Below the pieces are notes generated by a model that made no database searches, was not told the DNA's origin, and was given only the letters and a program-made list of their open reading frames with translations. Shown here piece by piece: positions 8,364 through 16,493 of a stretch of DNA of 45,347 nt. The position numbers and the translations under genes were made by a program. Position 1 is the stretch's first letter. Each line of letters begins with the position of its first letter. The stretch covers positions 77,994 to 123,340 of the forward strand of contig JAPPHY010000002.1 in NCBI GenBank assembly GCA_028877205.1, read 5' to 3'. The stretch is from Chloroflexota bacterium. Lineage in GTDB: Bacteria > Chloroflexota > Dehalococcoidia > Lucifugimonadales > UBA2985.

Positions 8364-11186
8364 ATGACCAGCGCCAGGACCGAGCCAATGCCCCTCTTGC
8401 CGGAAAAGCCGCTGCTCATGCTCATGGACGGCCACGCCATGGTGCACAGGGCATGGCATGCGATACAGTCGCCGCTCACGCTGCGCACTACCAACGAGGA
8501 CGTGCGGGGCGTATTCGCGTTTACCAACACGTTCATCCGCGCCATCCAGGAATGGAGGCCGACCCACTGCGCCATCGCATTCGACATGGACGTGCCCACA
8601 TTTCGCCACGTCCGTTTCGCCGAGTACAAGGCGCAGCGGCCCTCCACGCCGCCGGAGCTGCGCAACCAGTTCCCGTGGGTGAGGCGGCTTATGGAGGCCT
8701 TCGACGTGCCAATCTACGAGATGCAGGAGTACGAGGCCGACGACGTGCTGGGGACGCTCTGCCGCCAGGCCACCGACCTGGGCATGGACACGATCATCCT
8801 CACAGGCGACACCGACACGCTGCAGCTTGTGTCTCCCTCCGTCCGCGTTGCCCTCAACCGCAGCGTCCAGGACCGCATTATCTACGACCTGGCGGGCGTG
8901 CGTGAGCGCTATGGAGGCCTGGAGCCGGACCGCCAGCCACACGTCAAGGCGTTGCAGGGCGACTCGTCGGACAACATCCGGGGCGTGCCTGGCGTTGGCG
9001 TCAAGACGGCCATAAAGCTGATTGTGGACCACGGCAGCATCGACAGCCTCTACGCCAACTTGGAAAGCGTCACGCCGCCTCGCATCCGCGCCCTGCTGGC
9101 GGAGCACGAGGCCGACGCCCGCGAGGGGTTGGAGCTGACCACGATAGTCGACAAGGTGCCGATCACGCTGGACACGGAGACATCCCGCTTCTGGCGGTAC
9201 GACCGAGAGCGCGTGATCGGCCTGCTGCGGGAGCTGGAGTTTGCGAGCATATTCTCTCGCGTGCCCAACCCCGCCGACGCAAGTGAGACCTCGCCTGGGG
9301 AGGCTTCCCAGTCCGCGCAGGGCGCGCTCATACCTGTCACTGATGAGCCCAAAGGCGACTATCGCACCGTGGACACTGTTCAGGCCCTGGAGGCGATGGC
9401 CTCGGAGCTGCGAGCCGCCGGCAGCTTCTCGTTCGACACGGAGACCACGGGCCGCGACCCTATGGCGTCGCACCTCGTCGGGCTGTCGTTCTCCTGCGAG
9501 AGCGGCGTCGCGTACTACGTGCCAGTGGGGCACGATGAGGGTTCTCAGTTGTCTGTCGATGAGGCGCTGTCGGTCCTCAAGCCGCTGTTAGAGGACCCGG
9601 CGGTGGGCAAGACGGCCCACAACGCCAACTACGACATGACCGTGCTGGCCAACTACGGCGTCAACGCCCGCGGCATGGACTTCGACACGATGGTGGCCGC
9701 CCATCTGCTCGGCGAGAAGGCGCTGGGCCTCAAGAACCTGGCGTTCACCCGGCTGAACGTGGAGATGACGAACATTGACGCGCTTATCGGCACGGGGCGA
9801 AAGCAGAAGACGATGGCGCAGGTGCCGGTCGAGGACGCTGCGGCATACGCGGCCGCGGATGCCGACATGACGCAGCGGCTCAAGGACCTGTTCGGCCCGC
9901 CGCTCATGAGCGAGGGCAAGCTGGCGTCGGTCTTCGCAGGCATGGAGATGCCGCTGGTGCCGGTGCTGGTGAAGATGCAGCGCAACGGCGTCGCGCTGGA
10001 CGTCCAGAGGCTCAGGCGGATGGCGGATGCGCTGGGCGAGCGGCTGTACCAAGTGGAGGATGAAGTGCTGGGCGCCGTCGGACACCGGTTCGCGCTGAAC
10101 TCGACGCAGCAGCTGGCCGACGTGCTGTTCAACGAGCTGCGCCTGCCCCGGTCGAAGCGCACCAAGACGGGCTACTCGACGGACGCGTCCGTGCTGGAGG
10201 GCCTGCGCGTGATGATCAAGGAGGGCCAGGCGGTCGACGCCGACCCGAGAGCGCCCCAGGTGCTGGACGGCATCCTGGAGTACCGCGAGCTGTCCAAGCT
10301 CAAGTCGACCTACGTGGACTCGCTTCCGCAGCTGGTCAACCCCTGGACGGGGCGCGTGCACACGAGCTACAACCAGACCGGCTCGGCGACGGGCCGCGTC
10401 TCCAGCAACGACCCGAACCTGCAGAACATACCCGTGCGCACGGAGCTTGGTCGGGAGGTGCGCCGCGCGTTCGTGGCGGAGGGCGCGCCCGAGTGGACGC
10501 TGCTGGCCGTGGACTACTCGCAGATCGAGCTGAGGGTGCTGGCGCACCTGTCCGGCGACCGCGGGCTGGTGGACGCCTTCCTGCGCGACGAGGACATCCA
10601 CTCGGCGACGGCGTCGCAGGTGTACGGCGTGGGTCTGGACGAGGTCACGCCGGACATGAGGCGCATCGCCAAGGTGATGAACTTCGGCGTCATCTACGGG
10701 CTGAGCGCGTACGGCATCTCGCAGCAGACCGACCTGGGCGCGAACGAGGGCGCCAAGTTCATCGAGAGCTACTTCGCACGCTACCCGGGCATTCGCGACT
10801 ACCTGGACGAGACGAGGGCGCAGGCACGCAGGCTGGGCTACCTGGAGACGCTGAGCGGCCGCCGCCGCTACATTCCTGAGGTGAACTCGCCCAACTTCCA
10901 CATACGGCAGGCGGCGGAGCGCATGGCGGTGAACATGCCGATACAGGGCACGGCGGCGGACGTGATCAAGCTGGCTATGGTGAGCATAGACCGGCGAATG
11001 GAGGAGGAGGGCCTGCGCTCGCGCATGATACTCCAGGTCCACGACGAGCTCATCTTCGAGGTGGCGATGGACGAGATCGAGGCAGTAACGTCGCTTGTGT
11101 CGGAGCTGATGCCGGCCGCGCTGGAGCTGGTGGTGCCGCTGAAGGTGGAGCTCAAGAGTGGCCCCACGTGGGGCGATCTGGAGTAG
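8364..11186 (+). CDS. polA: DNA polymerase I
   Basis: Repair and primer-removal polymerase, 940 residues, three domains all present. The N-terminal 5' nuclease has EYEADDVLG, GDTDTLQL and GDSSDNIRGVPGVG. The central 3'-5' exonuclease keeps its metal ligands (FDTETTG, HNANYDM, AAADADMT), so proofreading is probably active, unlike in Thermus or some Bacillus homologues. The polymerase domain has motif A (DYSQIELRVLAHLSGD), motif B (RRIAKVMNFGVIYGLS) and motif C (QVHDELIFEV). The ATG at 8364 is chosen because GGAGG at 8351-8355 is ideally spaced for it. The downstream orphan gene begins 13 bases after the stop. Confidence 0.97.
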   Translation: MTSARTEPMPLLPEKPLLMLMDGHAMVHRAWHAIQSPLTLRTTNEDVRGVFAFTNTFIRAIQEWRPTHCAIAFDMDVPTFRHVRFAEYKAQRPSTPPELRNQFPWVRRLMEAFDVPIYEMQEYEADDVLGTLCRQATDLGMDTIILTGDTDTLQLVSPSVRVALNRSVQDRIIYDLAGVRERYGGLEPDRQPHVKALQGDSSDNIRGVPGVGVKTAIKLIVDHGSIDSLYANLESVTPPRIRALLAEHEADAREGLELTTIVDKVPITLDTETSRFWRYDRERVIGLLRELEFASIFSRVPNPADASETSPGEASQSAQGALIPVTDEPKGDYRTVDTVQALEAMASELRAAGSFSFDTETTGRDPMASHLVGLSFSCESGVAYYVPVGHDEGSQLSVDEALSVLKPLLEDPAVGKTAHNANYDMTVLANYGVNARGMDFDTMVAAHLLGEKALGLKNLAFTRLNVEMTNIDALIGTGRKQKTMAQVPVEDAAAYAAADADMTQRLKDLFGPPLMSEGKLASVFAGMEMPLVPVLVKMQRNGVALDVQRLRRMADALGERLYQVEDEVLGAVGHRFALNSTQQLADVLFNELRLPRSKRTKTGYSTDASVLEGLRVMIKEGQAVDADPRAPQVLDGILEYRELSKLKSTYVDSLPQLVNPWTGRVHTSYNQTGSATGRVSSNDPNLQNIPVRTELGREVRRAFVAEGAPEWTLLAVDYSQIELRVLAHLSGDRGLVDAFLRDEDIHSATASQVYGVGLDEVTPDMRRIAKVMNFGVIYGLSAYGISQQTDLGANEGAKFIESYFARYPGIRDYLDETRAQARRLGYLETLSGRRRYIPEVNSPNFHIRQAAERMAVNMPIQGTAADVIKLAMVSIDRRMEEEGLRSRMILQVHDELIFEVAMDEIEAVTSLVSELMPAALELVVPLKVELKSGPTWGDLE

Positions 11187-11199
11187 GGGGGTGACATTG

Positions 11200-12834
11200 A
11201 TGAACGCAAGTGAGCTGGTGCAAGAGTGTTTCCGGCGTACCGGCATACACAGAAGCGACCTGAACGCATTGGCCGACTTCATTGAGACTCGTGAGTCCGG
11301 ACAGCTGGACGCACTGAGGACAGTGAGGCTGTTCTGGGAGACTTGGAACCCGCGCGCCATGGTAGCGGTTGCCTCAGTTCCGGTCGGCAATACTGATGAA
11401 GAGCCACCATCCCTGCCGGATGAACTGGAGGCGGAGCACTTGGAGATTCTCGCTGGCTTGGAGCAGGAATGCAGAGTCTACTACGAGCCGGACTCGGAGA
11501 CTGCAATCGACCATAGGGACGCCAGCATTTACGCACACGTGGGAGCCGCATCAGCGCTGAGCCACCGAAAGAGAGACGGTCTGTCCGATGACGTTACACG
11601 GACTTTGGATGATGTGAGGAAGACTCTGTATCGTGGAAACTACGGCGGCTTCATGGAATCGGATACAGGCGAGACGATTTCCCTCAGTGGGGTAAGAGCT
11701 ATAGTCTTGAGTCTTCAGGCACAGGTCCGGTACCGCGACACGAAATATGGGGAGGCATTCGAGATGGCCTTGAGTGCGTTCAGGGAGTTGCGGCCTTTTG
11801 AGACCATGTACGAACCAGAAGACTTTCTCAAAGAACTGCTCATGGAAGACTGGTTGGGCGAAGGAGTTGATGAAGAGGAGCTAGAAGAGGAGATTGAGAG
11901 GGATTTCGAGGTCCGCAGGGAGATACGAATCGGTGATCCTCTAACGATTCTCGATCCTCAGTTGATGGTAGACGCATTTGAAGGCCTTAAGCGGCAAGGC
12001 AAATGTGATGACTGGCAAGCGTTGGCACGCAACTGCGACTATTTGGCCATTGCTAGTTCGGCTGAGTTGAATGAGACTAGGGTATTCGTCGGTGACGAAC
12101 CGGATATCACTTGGAATTATCGTTTACGTAAGGCGTTGAGCGAAGTACCTATACTAGAGGGCGATGTGGCCCCGCATGGATTTAGAGAGAAATGGCAGGA
12201 CTACTGGATTCGTGCTAAAGGATGGGCCGCTGCGCAGCTATCTCCGAACGAGTACCGCGAAATGAGACGCCAAGATGACGAAGACGCTTCGGAGCAACGC
12301 CTCAGGCGTTACTTCTTTGGGGATATTTGGGAGAAACTGCCGGAGAAAACTCGGGAAAGCTTGGTCAATGTGGACAATCTGTGGTTTTCTGCCGCGCGGG
12401 GGACAAACGTAGGCTCCGTGCTGAACGAACTGCAGGTCGCCGCCGAGACCATGTGCTACCAGTACATCTGGGAGCCGCTCAGGCAGACCCAGGGAGGCCA
12501 AGCTGTGCTGGCATTCAAAGCCAGGGACGCCGGGCTAAGAGACAAGGGTTTCTTTCCCACCCTTAGTGACTACACTTGGGCCTGTCGGAGGCCACTTTTC
12601 AGGATTCTAATAGACTCCGCAAATCTCGACAAAGATGATCGACAGTTTATGAATGTCGAACTCCGGCGCGCCCTCACCGCTCTTCGCAAGCCCCGCGACG
12701 ATATTCAGCATGATCCTAGCATTCGGATGCAGCGGCGCGACGTAGAGCCATTCGTCCGGCGTTTCCTAGGTATTGGGCAGGAGGGTGTGCTGCGGCGCCT
12801 GGGGGAGATTGGCCCGAAGTTGGCTTGCCGGTGA
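11200..12834 (+). CDS. Orphan 544-residue protein with HEPN-like C-terminus
   Basis: No named family recognised. The ATG at 11200 is preceded by a G-rich AGGGGGGTGA stretch. The N-terminal ~200 residues contain helical, TPR-like stretches (AIVLSLQAQVRYRDTKYGEAFEMALSAFR-type). A very acidic segment (EEELEEEIERDFE) lies near 225-240. The C-terminal part resembles HEPN domains: LPEKTRESLVNVDNLWF, then NELQVAAETMCYQYIWEPLR, and finally R499-x4-H504 in PRDDIQHD followed by one more helix. HEPN domains with Rx4-6H are often RNases in defence or toxin systems. Codon use is visibly lower in GC than polA upstream, suggesting horizontal acquisition. Function is inferred, not shown. Confidence 0.8.
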   Translation: MNASELVQECFRRTGIHRSDLNALADFIETRESGQLDALRTVRLFWETWNPRAMVAVASVPVGNTDEEPPSLPDELEAEHLEILAGLEQECRVYYEPDSETAIDHRDASIYAHVGAASALSHRKRDGLSDDVTRTLDDVRKTLYRGNYGGFMESDTGETISLSGVRAIVLSLQAQVRYRDTKYGEAFEMALSAFRELRPFETMYEPEDFLKELLMEDWLGEGVDEEELEEEIERDFEVRREIRIGDPLTILDPQLMVDAFEGLKRQGKCDDWQALARNCDYLAIASSAELNETRVFVGDEPDITWNYRLRKALSEVPILEGDVAPHGFREKWQDYWIRAKGWAAAQLSPNEYREMRRQDDEDASEQRLRRYFFGDIWEKLPEKTRESLVNVDNLWFSAARGTNVGSVLNELQVAAETMCYQYIWEPLRQTQGGQAVLAFKARDAGLRDKGFFPTLSDYTWACRRPLFRILIDSANLDKDDRQFMNVELRRALTALRKPRDDIQHDPSIRMQRRDVEPFVRRFLGIGQEGVLRRLGEIGPKLACR

Positions 12835-12870
12835 CGCGCTCGCTGTGCGGCGTAACGCAAGGTGCCTAAC

Positions 12871-13605
12871 GTGACCGCCCAATCGCGAGATGAGCTGCGC
12901 AGCGCACTCCTGACTGGTCTGCGGCAGGCGGCCACTGCGCTGTTCATCATGGCCGTGCCCGTGTTCCTGCTGACCACCAACGTACGCTTGGCCTTCGACA
13001 GTCTTGCGCTCTATCGCTTCGGCTTCGAGCAGTACGACGTGACGTCCACCACGGGGCTGAGCATGGACCAGCTCATGGACGTGGCAACCGAGATCCGCGA
13101 CTACTTCAACTCCCCGGACGAGCTGCTGGACGTGCAGGTAACCCTGGCCGGCGAGGTGCGTCCTCTATTCAACGAGCGTGAGACTCTCCACATGCAGGAC
13201 GTGAAGGGGCTTGTGCGGGCCGTTCACGCCGTACAGATGCTTTCCGGCCTGTACCTGCTCGGCTACGCGGCGGTCGTGCTGGCCTACGGGCGATGGCGCG
13301 GCGCGCGGGCGGTTGCGAGGCGGCTGGCGCTGGGGTGCGTCTCCGCCGTCGCACTGCTGGCAGTCGGAGGTCTGGCGTCGCTGGTGGGCTTCGACCAGCT
13401 ATTCTACAGCTTCCACGTCATCAGCTTCGCCGCCGGCACCTGGACGTTCGACCCGCGCTACAACTACCTGACTAGGCTGTTCACAGAGGAGTTCTTCATG
13501 CAGGCCGCGCTGATAGTGGCCGCGGCGGTCATACTTGAGGCGCTGGCGATCGCGGCGGCCGCCCTGGCCGCGATGAAGTGGCTTTCCAGGCGGGGGCAAA
13601 GCTAG
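12871..13605 (+). CDS. DUF1461 (TIGR01906-like) integral membrane protein
   Basis: A 244-residue protein with four predicted membrane segments: one near the N-terminus (ALFIMAVPVFLLTTNVRLAF), two central, and one close to the C-terminus (ALIVAAAVILEALAIAAAALA). A large loop between the first two spans contains MDVATEIRDYFN and FNERETLHMQDVKGLV, which match the DUF1461 pattern. Function is unknown. AGGT at 12860-12863 favours the GTG at 12871; a GTG at 12862 is the alternative. A decayed partial second copy of this gene lies about 0.75 kb downstream. Confidence 0.82.
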   Translation: MTAQSRDELRSALLTGLRQAATALFIMAVPVFLLTTNVRLAFDSLALYRFGFEQYDVTSTTGLSMDQLMDVATEIRDYFNSPDELLDVQVTLAGEVRPLFNERETLHMQDVKGLVRAVHAVQMLSGLYLLGYAAVVLAYGRWRGARAVARRLALGCVSAVALLAVGGLASLVGFDQLFYSFHVISFAAGTWTFDPRYNYLTRLFTEEFFMQAALIVAAAVILEALAIAAAALAAMKWLSRRGQS

Positions 13606-13626
13606 AAGAAGCTGCCGCCACGCTTC

Positions 13627-14238
13627 CTATGGTGATTCAGGGCCGCCCACAGGGCCGTAGACTACGAACCCGTCACCGGTGTCTTCGAAGCGGCTCGCGC
13701 GGGGGTAGGACATCACCTTGCGCATCATGAGCATGTCACCTGCTGAGCCCGCGACGTTGAGCACAAAGGCCCACATTACGACAGAGGCAAGCAGGTCTTC
13801 CGCAGCCACGAAAGCCAGGATTGGTGCCAGCGCCGCGGTCAACAGCACCGCCGGGGCCAACCCGGCTGCGAGGTACAGAGGCCTGTTCAGGTAGCTCCCG
13901 GGGGCGGCCGCGTAGAAGACCGGCCCAAACCTGGTCCACGGCTTGAACCCAAAGCGCGGTCTACCACCGAAAGCCAGGAAGAAGACACCGTGGACGGCTT
14001 CGTGCAATGTGACTCCGAGAACAAGCCCAACCAGCACCCCAAGGAGAAACGTTTCCCCGCCTATCGTCACTTCGCCCGAGCCCGTCGCCGCCCCGACGAT
14101 AAGGGCTGTGGCAGAGAGTGCAGCGACGAAGGCGACAAGGCCAATCAGGACCGAGAGCAGGCCCTCCTTTGCGGATGCCTGTTTCGCAGTCCACCGGTCA
14201 ATCTCGACATAGCCCTCCGGCAACCGCCTGCCACCCAT
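13627..14238 (-). CDS. DUF3267-type putative membrane zincin
   Basis: A 203-residue membrane protein with the zinc-protease motif HEAVH at residues 79-83 placed at the end of a hydrophobic segment, followed by FGGRPRFGFK and three more hydrophobic stretches. This matches the DUF3267 family of small predicted intramembrane metallopeptidases related to site-2-type zincins. The third ligand cannot be fixed by eye. AGGAGG at 14248-14253 supports the ATG at 14238. It is convergent with the DUF1461 gene. The promoter area contains a long perfect inverted repeat (14271-14311), suggesting dedicated control. Substrates are unknown. Confidence 0.82.
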   Translation of the reverse strand: MGGRRLPEGYVEIDRWTAKQASAKEGLLSVLIGLVAFVAALSATALIVGAATGSGEVTIGGETFLLGVLVGLVLGVTLHEAVHGVFFLAFGGRPRFGFKPWTRFGPVFYAAAPGSYLNRPLYLAAGLAPAVLLTAALAPILAFVAAEDLLASVVMWAFVLNVAGSAGDMLMMRKVMSYPRASRFEDTGDGFVVYGPVGGPESP

Positions 14239-14270
14239 CGCTAATCCTCCTGGTAGGTGGAGGTCCGATC

Positions 14271-14311
14271 TTGGGATTCTGGCCTCTCTAGTATCGTAGC
14301 ACGAATCCCAA
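14271..14311 (-). promoter_or_regulatory. Inverted repeat flanking an extended -10 box (candidate operator)
   Basis: TTGGGATTC (14271-14279) and GAATCCCAA (14303-14311) are perfect 9-base inverted repeats separated by 23 bases. Between them, on the minus strand, is TGCTACGAT (TACGAT at 14293-14298), an extended -10 box for the zincin gene. A dimeric repressor could bridge the two arms; the centre-to-centre distance of 32 bases is about three DNA turns. Confidence 0.5.
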
Positions 14312-14321
14312 TTCGGGGGTC

Positions 14322-14492
14322 AGGCGCTCTCGGGCGCGTACCGGCTATGCGGTGGCTGTGCTGGTGACGGGGCTATGGTTCGGCGCGCGGGCTATTGCGA
14401 TGCGTCCGGCGATGGGATGCGCATTCGCTCGCGCTTCTGGCCGTCGGGGGACGGCCGCGATTAGACGGCTTTCGAGGCGGGAGCTGAGCTAG
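14322..14492 (+). pseudogene. Decayed partial copy of the DUF1461 gene
   Basis: From 14343 the DNA aligns without gaps for about 80 bases to 13261 onward in the intact DUF1461 gene (for example GGCTATGCGGTGGCTGTGCT against GGCTACGCGGCGGTCGTGCT). After a loss of roughly 190 bases it rejoins the 3' end of that gene (CGGCCGCGATTAGACGGCTT against TGGCCGCGATGAAGTGGCTT), including a stop codon at the matching place (14490-14492). Weak similarity extends back to about 14322. The translated remnant reads GYAVAVLVTGLWFGARAIA, compared with GYAAVVLAYGRWRGARAVA. It has no start or N-terminal half. Confidence 0.75.
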
Positions 14493-14734
14493 CAGAAGGG
14501 GCCGACGTCCGCGCAGCCGCAGGCGTCGTGGCCGTCGCCGCATCCGCCGCTGGTGACGCCTACCGGCAGCATCTCGCCACCGGGCGCCTTCGTGAACGCC
14601 GCGAACATCGAGAGGACCCTGGTGGAAGGGGTGCCGCAGTCCGGGCACGGCGACGGCTCGTCGAACGAGTCCATGGAGCGCATGCGCTCGAAGCGGTTCC
14701 GGCAGGTGGGGCAGGCGTACTCGTAGATCGGCAT
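14489..14734 (-). CDS. FmdB-family zinc-ribbon protein
   Basis: An 81-residue protein. The first 40 residues are the typical FmdB zinc ribbon: MPIYEYACPTCRNRFE with C8 and C11, then CPDC at 30-33. The tail is glycine- and cysteine-rich (GGCGDGHDACGCADVGPFC), as in many family members. FmdB was named as a putative regulator of formamidase genes, but the small proteins are widespread and their role is unsettled. Its own strong promoter is present at 14763-14791. Its last codons overlap the end of the decayed DUF1461 copy on the other strand. Confidence 0.9.
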   Translation of the reverse strand: MPIYEYACPTCRNRFERMRSMDSFDEPSPCPDCGTPSTRVLSMFAAFTKAPGGEMLPVGVTSGGCGDGHDACGCADVGPFC

Positions 14735-14762
14735 CGTGCTACCTCGCTCTTTGGCTTACCAG

Positions 14763-14791
14763 ATTCTACCCAACCATGCGTGGGCGGTCAA
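14763..14791 (-). promoter_or_regulatory. Promoter of the FmdB-family gene
   Basis: Minus strand: TTGACC (14786-14791), 17-base spacer, TAGAAT (14763-14768). Both boxes match consensus at 5 of 6 bases. The same pair of hexamers and spacing occurs before yebC (34425-34453). Confidence 0.7.
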
Positions 14792-14830
14792 GGCGGCCGG
14801 GACGCGGCATCGCGCTTGTGAAGGATCCAT

Positions 14831-14914
14831 CCGCTCGTGTCCTTCGACAGGCTCAGGACGAGCGGAATAACTTGGCCCGCTCATGGTGAGTCGGTCGAAC
14901 CTTTTGAGCGGGCC
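14831..14914. repeat. Two dispersed palindromic repeats downstream of the copper cluster
   Basis: CCGCTCGT (14831-14838) pairs with ACGAGCGG (14858-14865) around CCTTCGACAGGCTCAGG. A second unit has perfect 10-base arms GGCCCGCTCA (14874-14883) and TGAGCGGGCC (14905-14914) around GAGTCGGTCGAACC. A relative is at 32145-32185. They lie just past the last stop of the copper cluster and may also end its transcript. Confidence 0.75.
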
Positions 14915-14931
14915 GCGTAACCACCTCCCGT

Positions 14932-16488
14932 CTACACCTCCTCCACGATGGGCTGGGCTATGATCCACAGGCTGGCCATGGTGTACACGACCATGAGGCC
15001 CATCATGGGGTACTGGCTCCGGAGCGCCGACCGTCGGTTCTTCATCGTTCCTATGGCGATCATGTGTGCAACGTACACGGCGATGATGTGCCCCGCCACA
15101 ATGACGCCCACGCTGAGCAGCCACGTGGCGCGGGCGGTGACCACGCCTGGGTTGATCACGTAGCCGGCGGTGCCGAGCAGGTCCCAGCCGTAGCCGAACG
15201 GGTCCGACGCCAGCGGAATGATGAGCTGCCCGTTGATTACCAGCAGTGTGAAGAAGTGGGCGATATTGTACGCAAGCGCAATCGGTACGAGCGAGAAGAC
15301 GAACGCCAAAGCCATCTCGCCGGCCGGGGCCTCTCCGCCCGAGGCTATGGCCATGACCCACGAGAATACGAGATAGGTGACCATGAACAGCGCGGGTATG
15401 AGCAGCAGCCCCATCGTGTCGATGGCGACGACTGCGTTGGCCCCGAACATGGAGCTGGTCGTGCTGAACAGCGAGTCGCGGACTTCCGTCCACAGGGGCG
15501 TGGAGCTCAGGCCGTCGAATGTCACGGTGGCCAGCAGGAGCAGCACCATCGCCATCACGTCCGCGGTGACGCGCTCGCGGACGGCCAGGCCGGCCGCGTA
15601 GGGACGAACGTTGAGCTCGCGCTCGGCGCGCGGGGAGCGCTCCCAGCACAGGCAGCAGTTCACGCAGGTGTCGCCGGCGTTGCCGCAGTCGGCTTCGCAG
15701 TCCATGCAACGATCGCTCGTCGTCCTGAGCTCCGAGGGCGCGAACCTCGCGAGCACGCCGAACACGACGGAGAAGGCCTCTCCGTATCGCAGCCATACGT
15801 GCCGTCCAAACATGAGCATCCCAACCCACGTGACCAAGGAATAGGTGACGACCGCCAGCGCCATTATCTCCGGCTCCGATGCTCCCGGGTACGAGTTCTC
15901 CAGCCACGCAAAACCCAGGAAAAGTCCGAACGCAGGCCACACGCCCAGGCCACGCGGATACTCGAAGCGCAGGTCTAGCTCTCTCCCAGGCCTCATGCGC
16001 GACAGCAGGCCCTCCGCCCAGCCGAACGTGATGCTCCACGGGTTGATCAGCGGCCATACGTTGCCCACCAGTGCTACGAAGAAACCCAGGCCAACCCACC
16101 AGACGATCCACACCAGTGTCGGCGCAATGTTGACGCCCGAGTCCTGGTCGCCCAAGAAGCCGGCGGTCACCACGAGCGTGAGCAGCCCTACGGCGGCCAC
16201 CTTGATTGGCGTGATCAGCAGCCTGGATTGAAGGAACACGCCCAGTCGTGGGACGCTGAGCAGGTTGAAGCGCCACTGCCGTCCTCCCCCCGGCGTGCCT
16301 CCAACGAACAACCCTATCAGTGCGAAGGAAAGTGCTACAGCGGCCCCCGCGCCCGCCAGGTAGTACTCCAGCGGCACGGGCAGGGAGTACCGCTCGCCGA
16401 AGCCGTGGGCGTATACGGGCGAGACCGCAAGCGCAGCAGGAACGGCGAGAAGCAGCGCTCGAGGGGCCAGCCGAGTCCACGGTCTCAT
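14932..16488 (-). CDS. Polytopic membrane protein of the 'fenitrothion hydrolase-like' family with a Cys-rich insert
   Basis: A 518-residue membrane protein with an N-terminal signal-like segment ending AVSPVYAHGFG and about ten further hydrophobic spans. The order AHGFGERYSLPVPL, then NIAPTLVWIVWWVGLGFF, NVWPLINPW and GEAFSVVFGVLARFAP matches actinobacterial membrane proteins often labelled fenitrothion hydrolase, whose true role is unclear. Here a loop after residue 260 carries seven cysteines in 21 residues (C261, 264, 268, 275, 278, 279, 281), which looks like a metal or cluster site. The start at 16488 is chosen because it follows the upstream stop by 5 bases; an upstream ATG at 16572 would overlap that gene. 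Context suggests a copper-related role. Confidence 0.8.
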   Translation of the reverse strand: MRPWTRLAPRALLLAVPAALAVSPVYAHGFGERYSLPVPLEYYLAGAGAAVALSFALIGLFVGGTPGGGRQWRFNLLSVPRLGVFLQSRLLITPIKVAAVGLLTLVVTAGFLGDQDSGVNIAPTLVWIVWWVGLGFFVALVGNVWPLINPWSITFGWAEGLLSRMRPGRELDLRFEYPRGLGVWPAFGLFLGFAWLENSYPGASEPEIMALAVVTYSLVTWVGMLMFGRHVWLRYGEAFSVVFGVLARFAPSELRTTSDRCMDCEADCGNAGDTCVNCCLCWERSPRAERELNVRPYAAGLAVRERVTADVMAMVLLLLATVTFDGLSSTPLWTEVRDSLFSTTSSMFGANAVVAIDTMGLLLIPALFMVTYLVFSWVMAIASGGEAPAGEMALAFVFSLVPIALAYNIAHFFTLLVINGQLIIPLASDPFGYGWDLLGTAGYVINPGVVTARATWLLSVGVIVAGHIIAVYVAHMIAIGTMKNRRSALRSQYPMMGLMVVYTMASLWIIAQPIVEEV

Positions 16489-16493
16489 CGATG

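Noticed and set aside
8172-9533. A 453-codon minus frame across the transporter end and polA start
   Set aside because: It covers two well-supported plus-strand genes and has no domain features.
9588-11390. A 600-codon open frame on the minus strand opposite polA
   Set aside because: polA is certain on the plus strand. The minus frame is an artefact of high GC at third positions, with a composition dominated by H, R, V and L and no recognisable motif.
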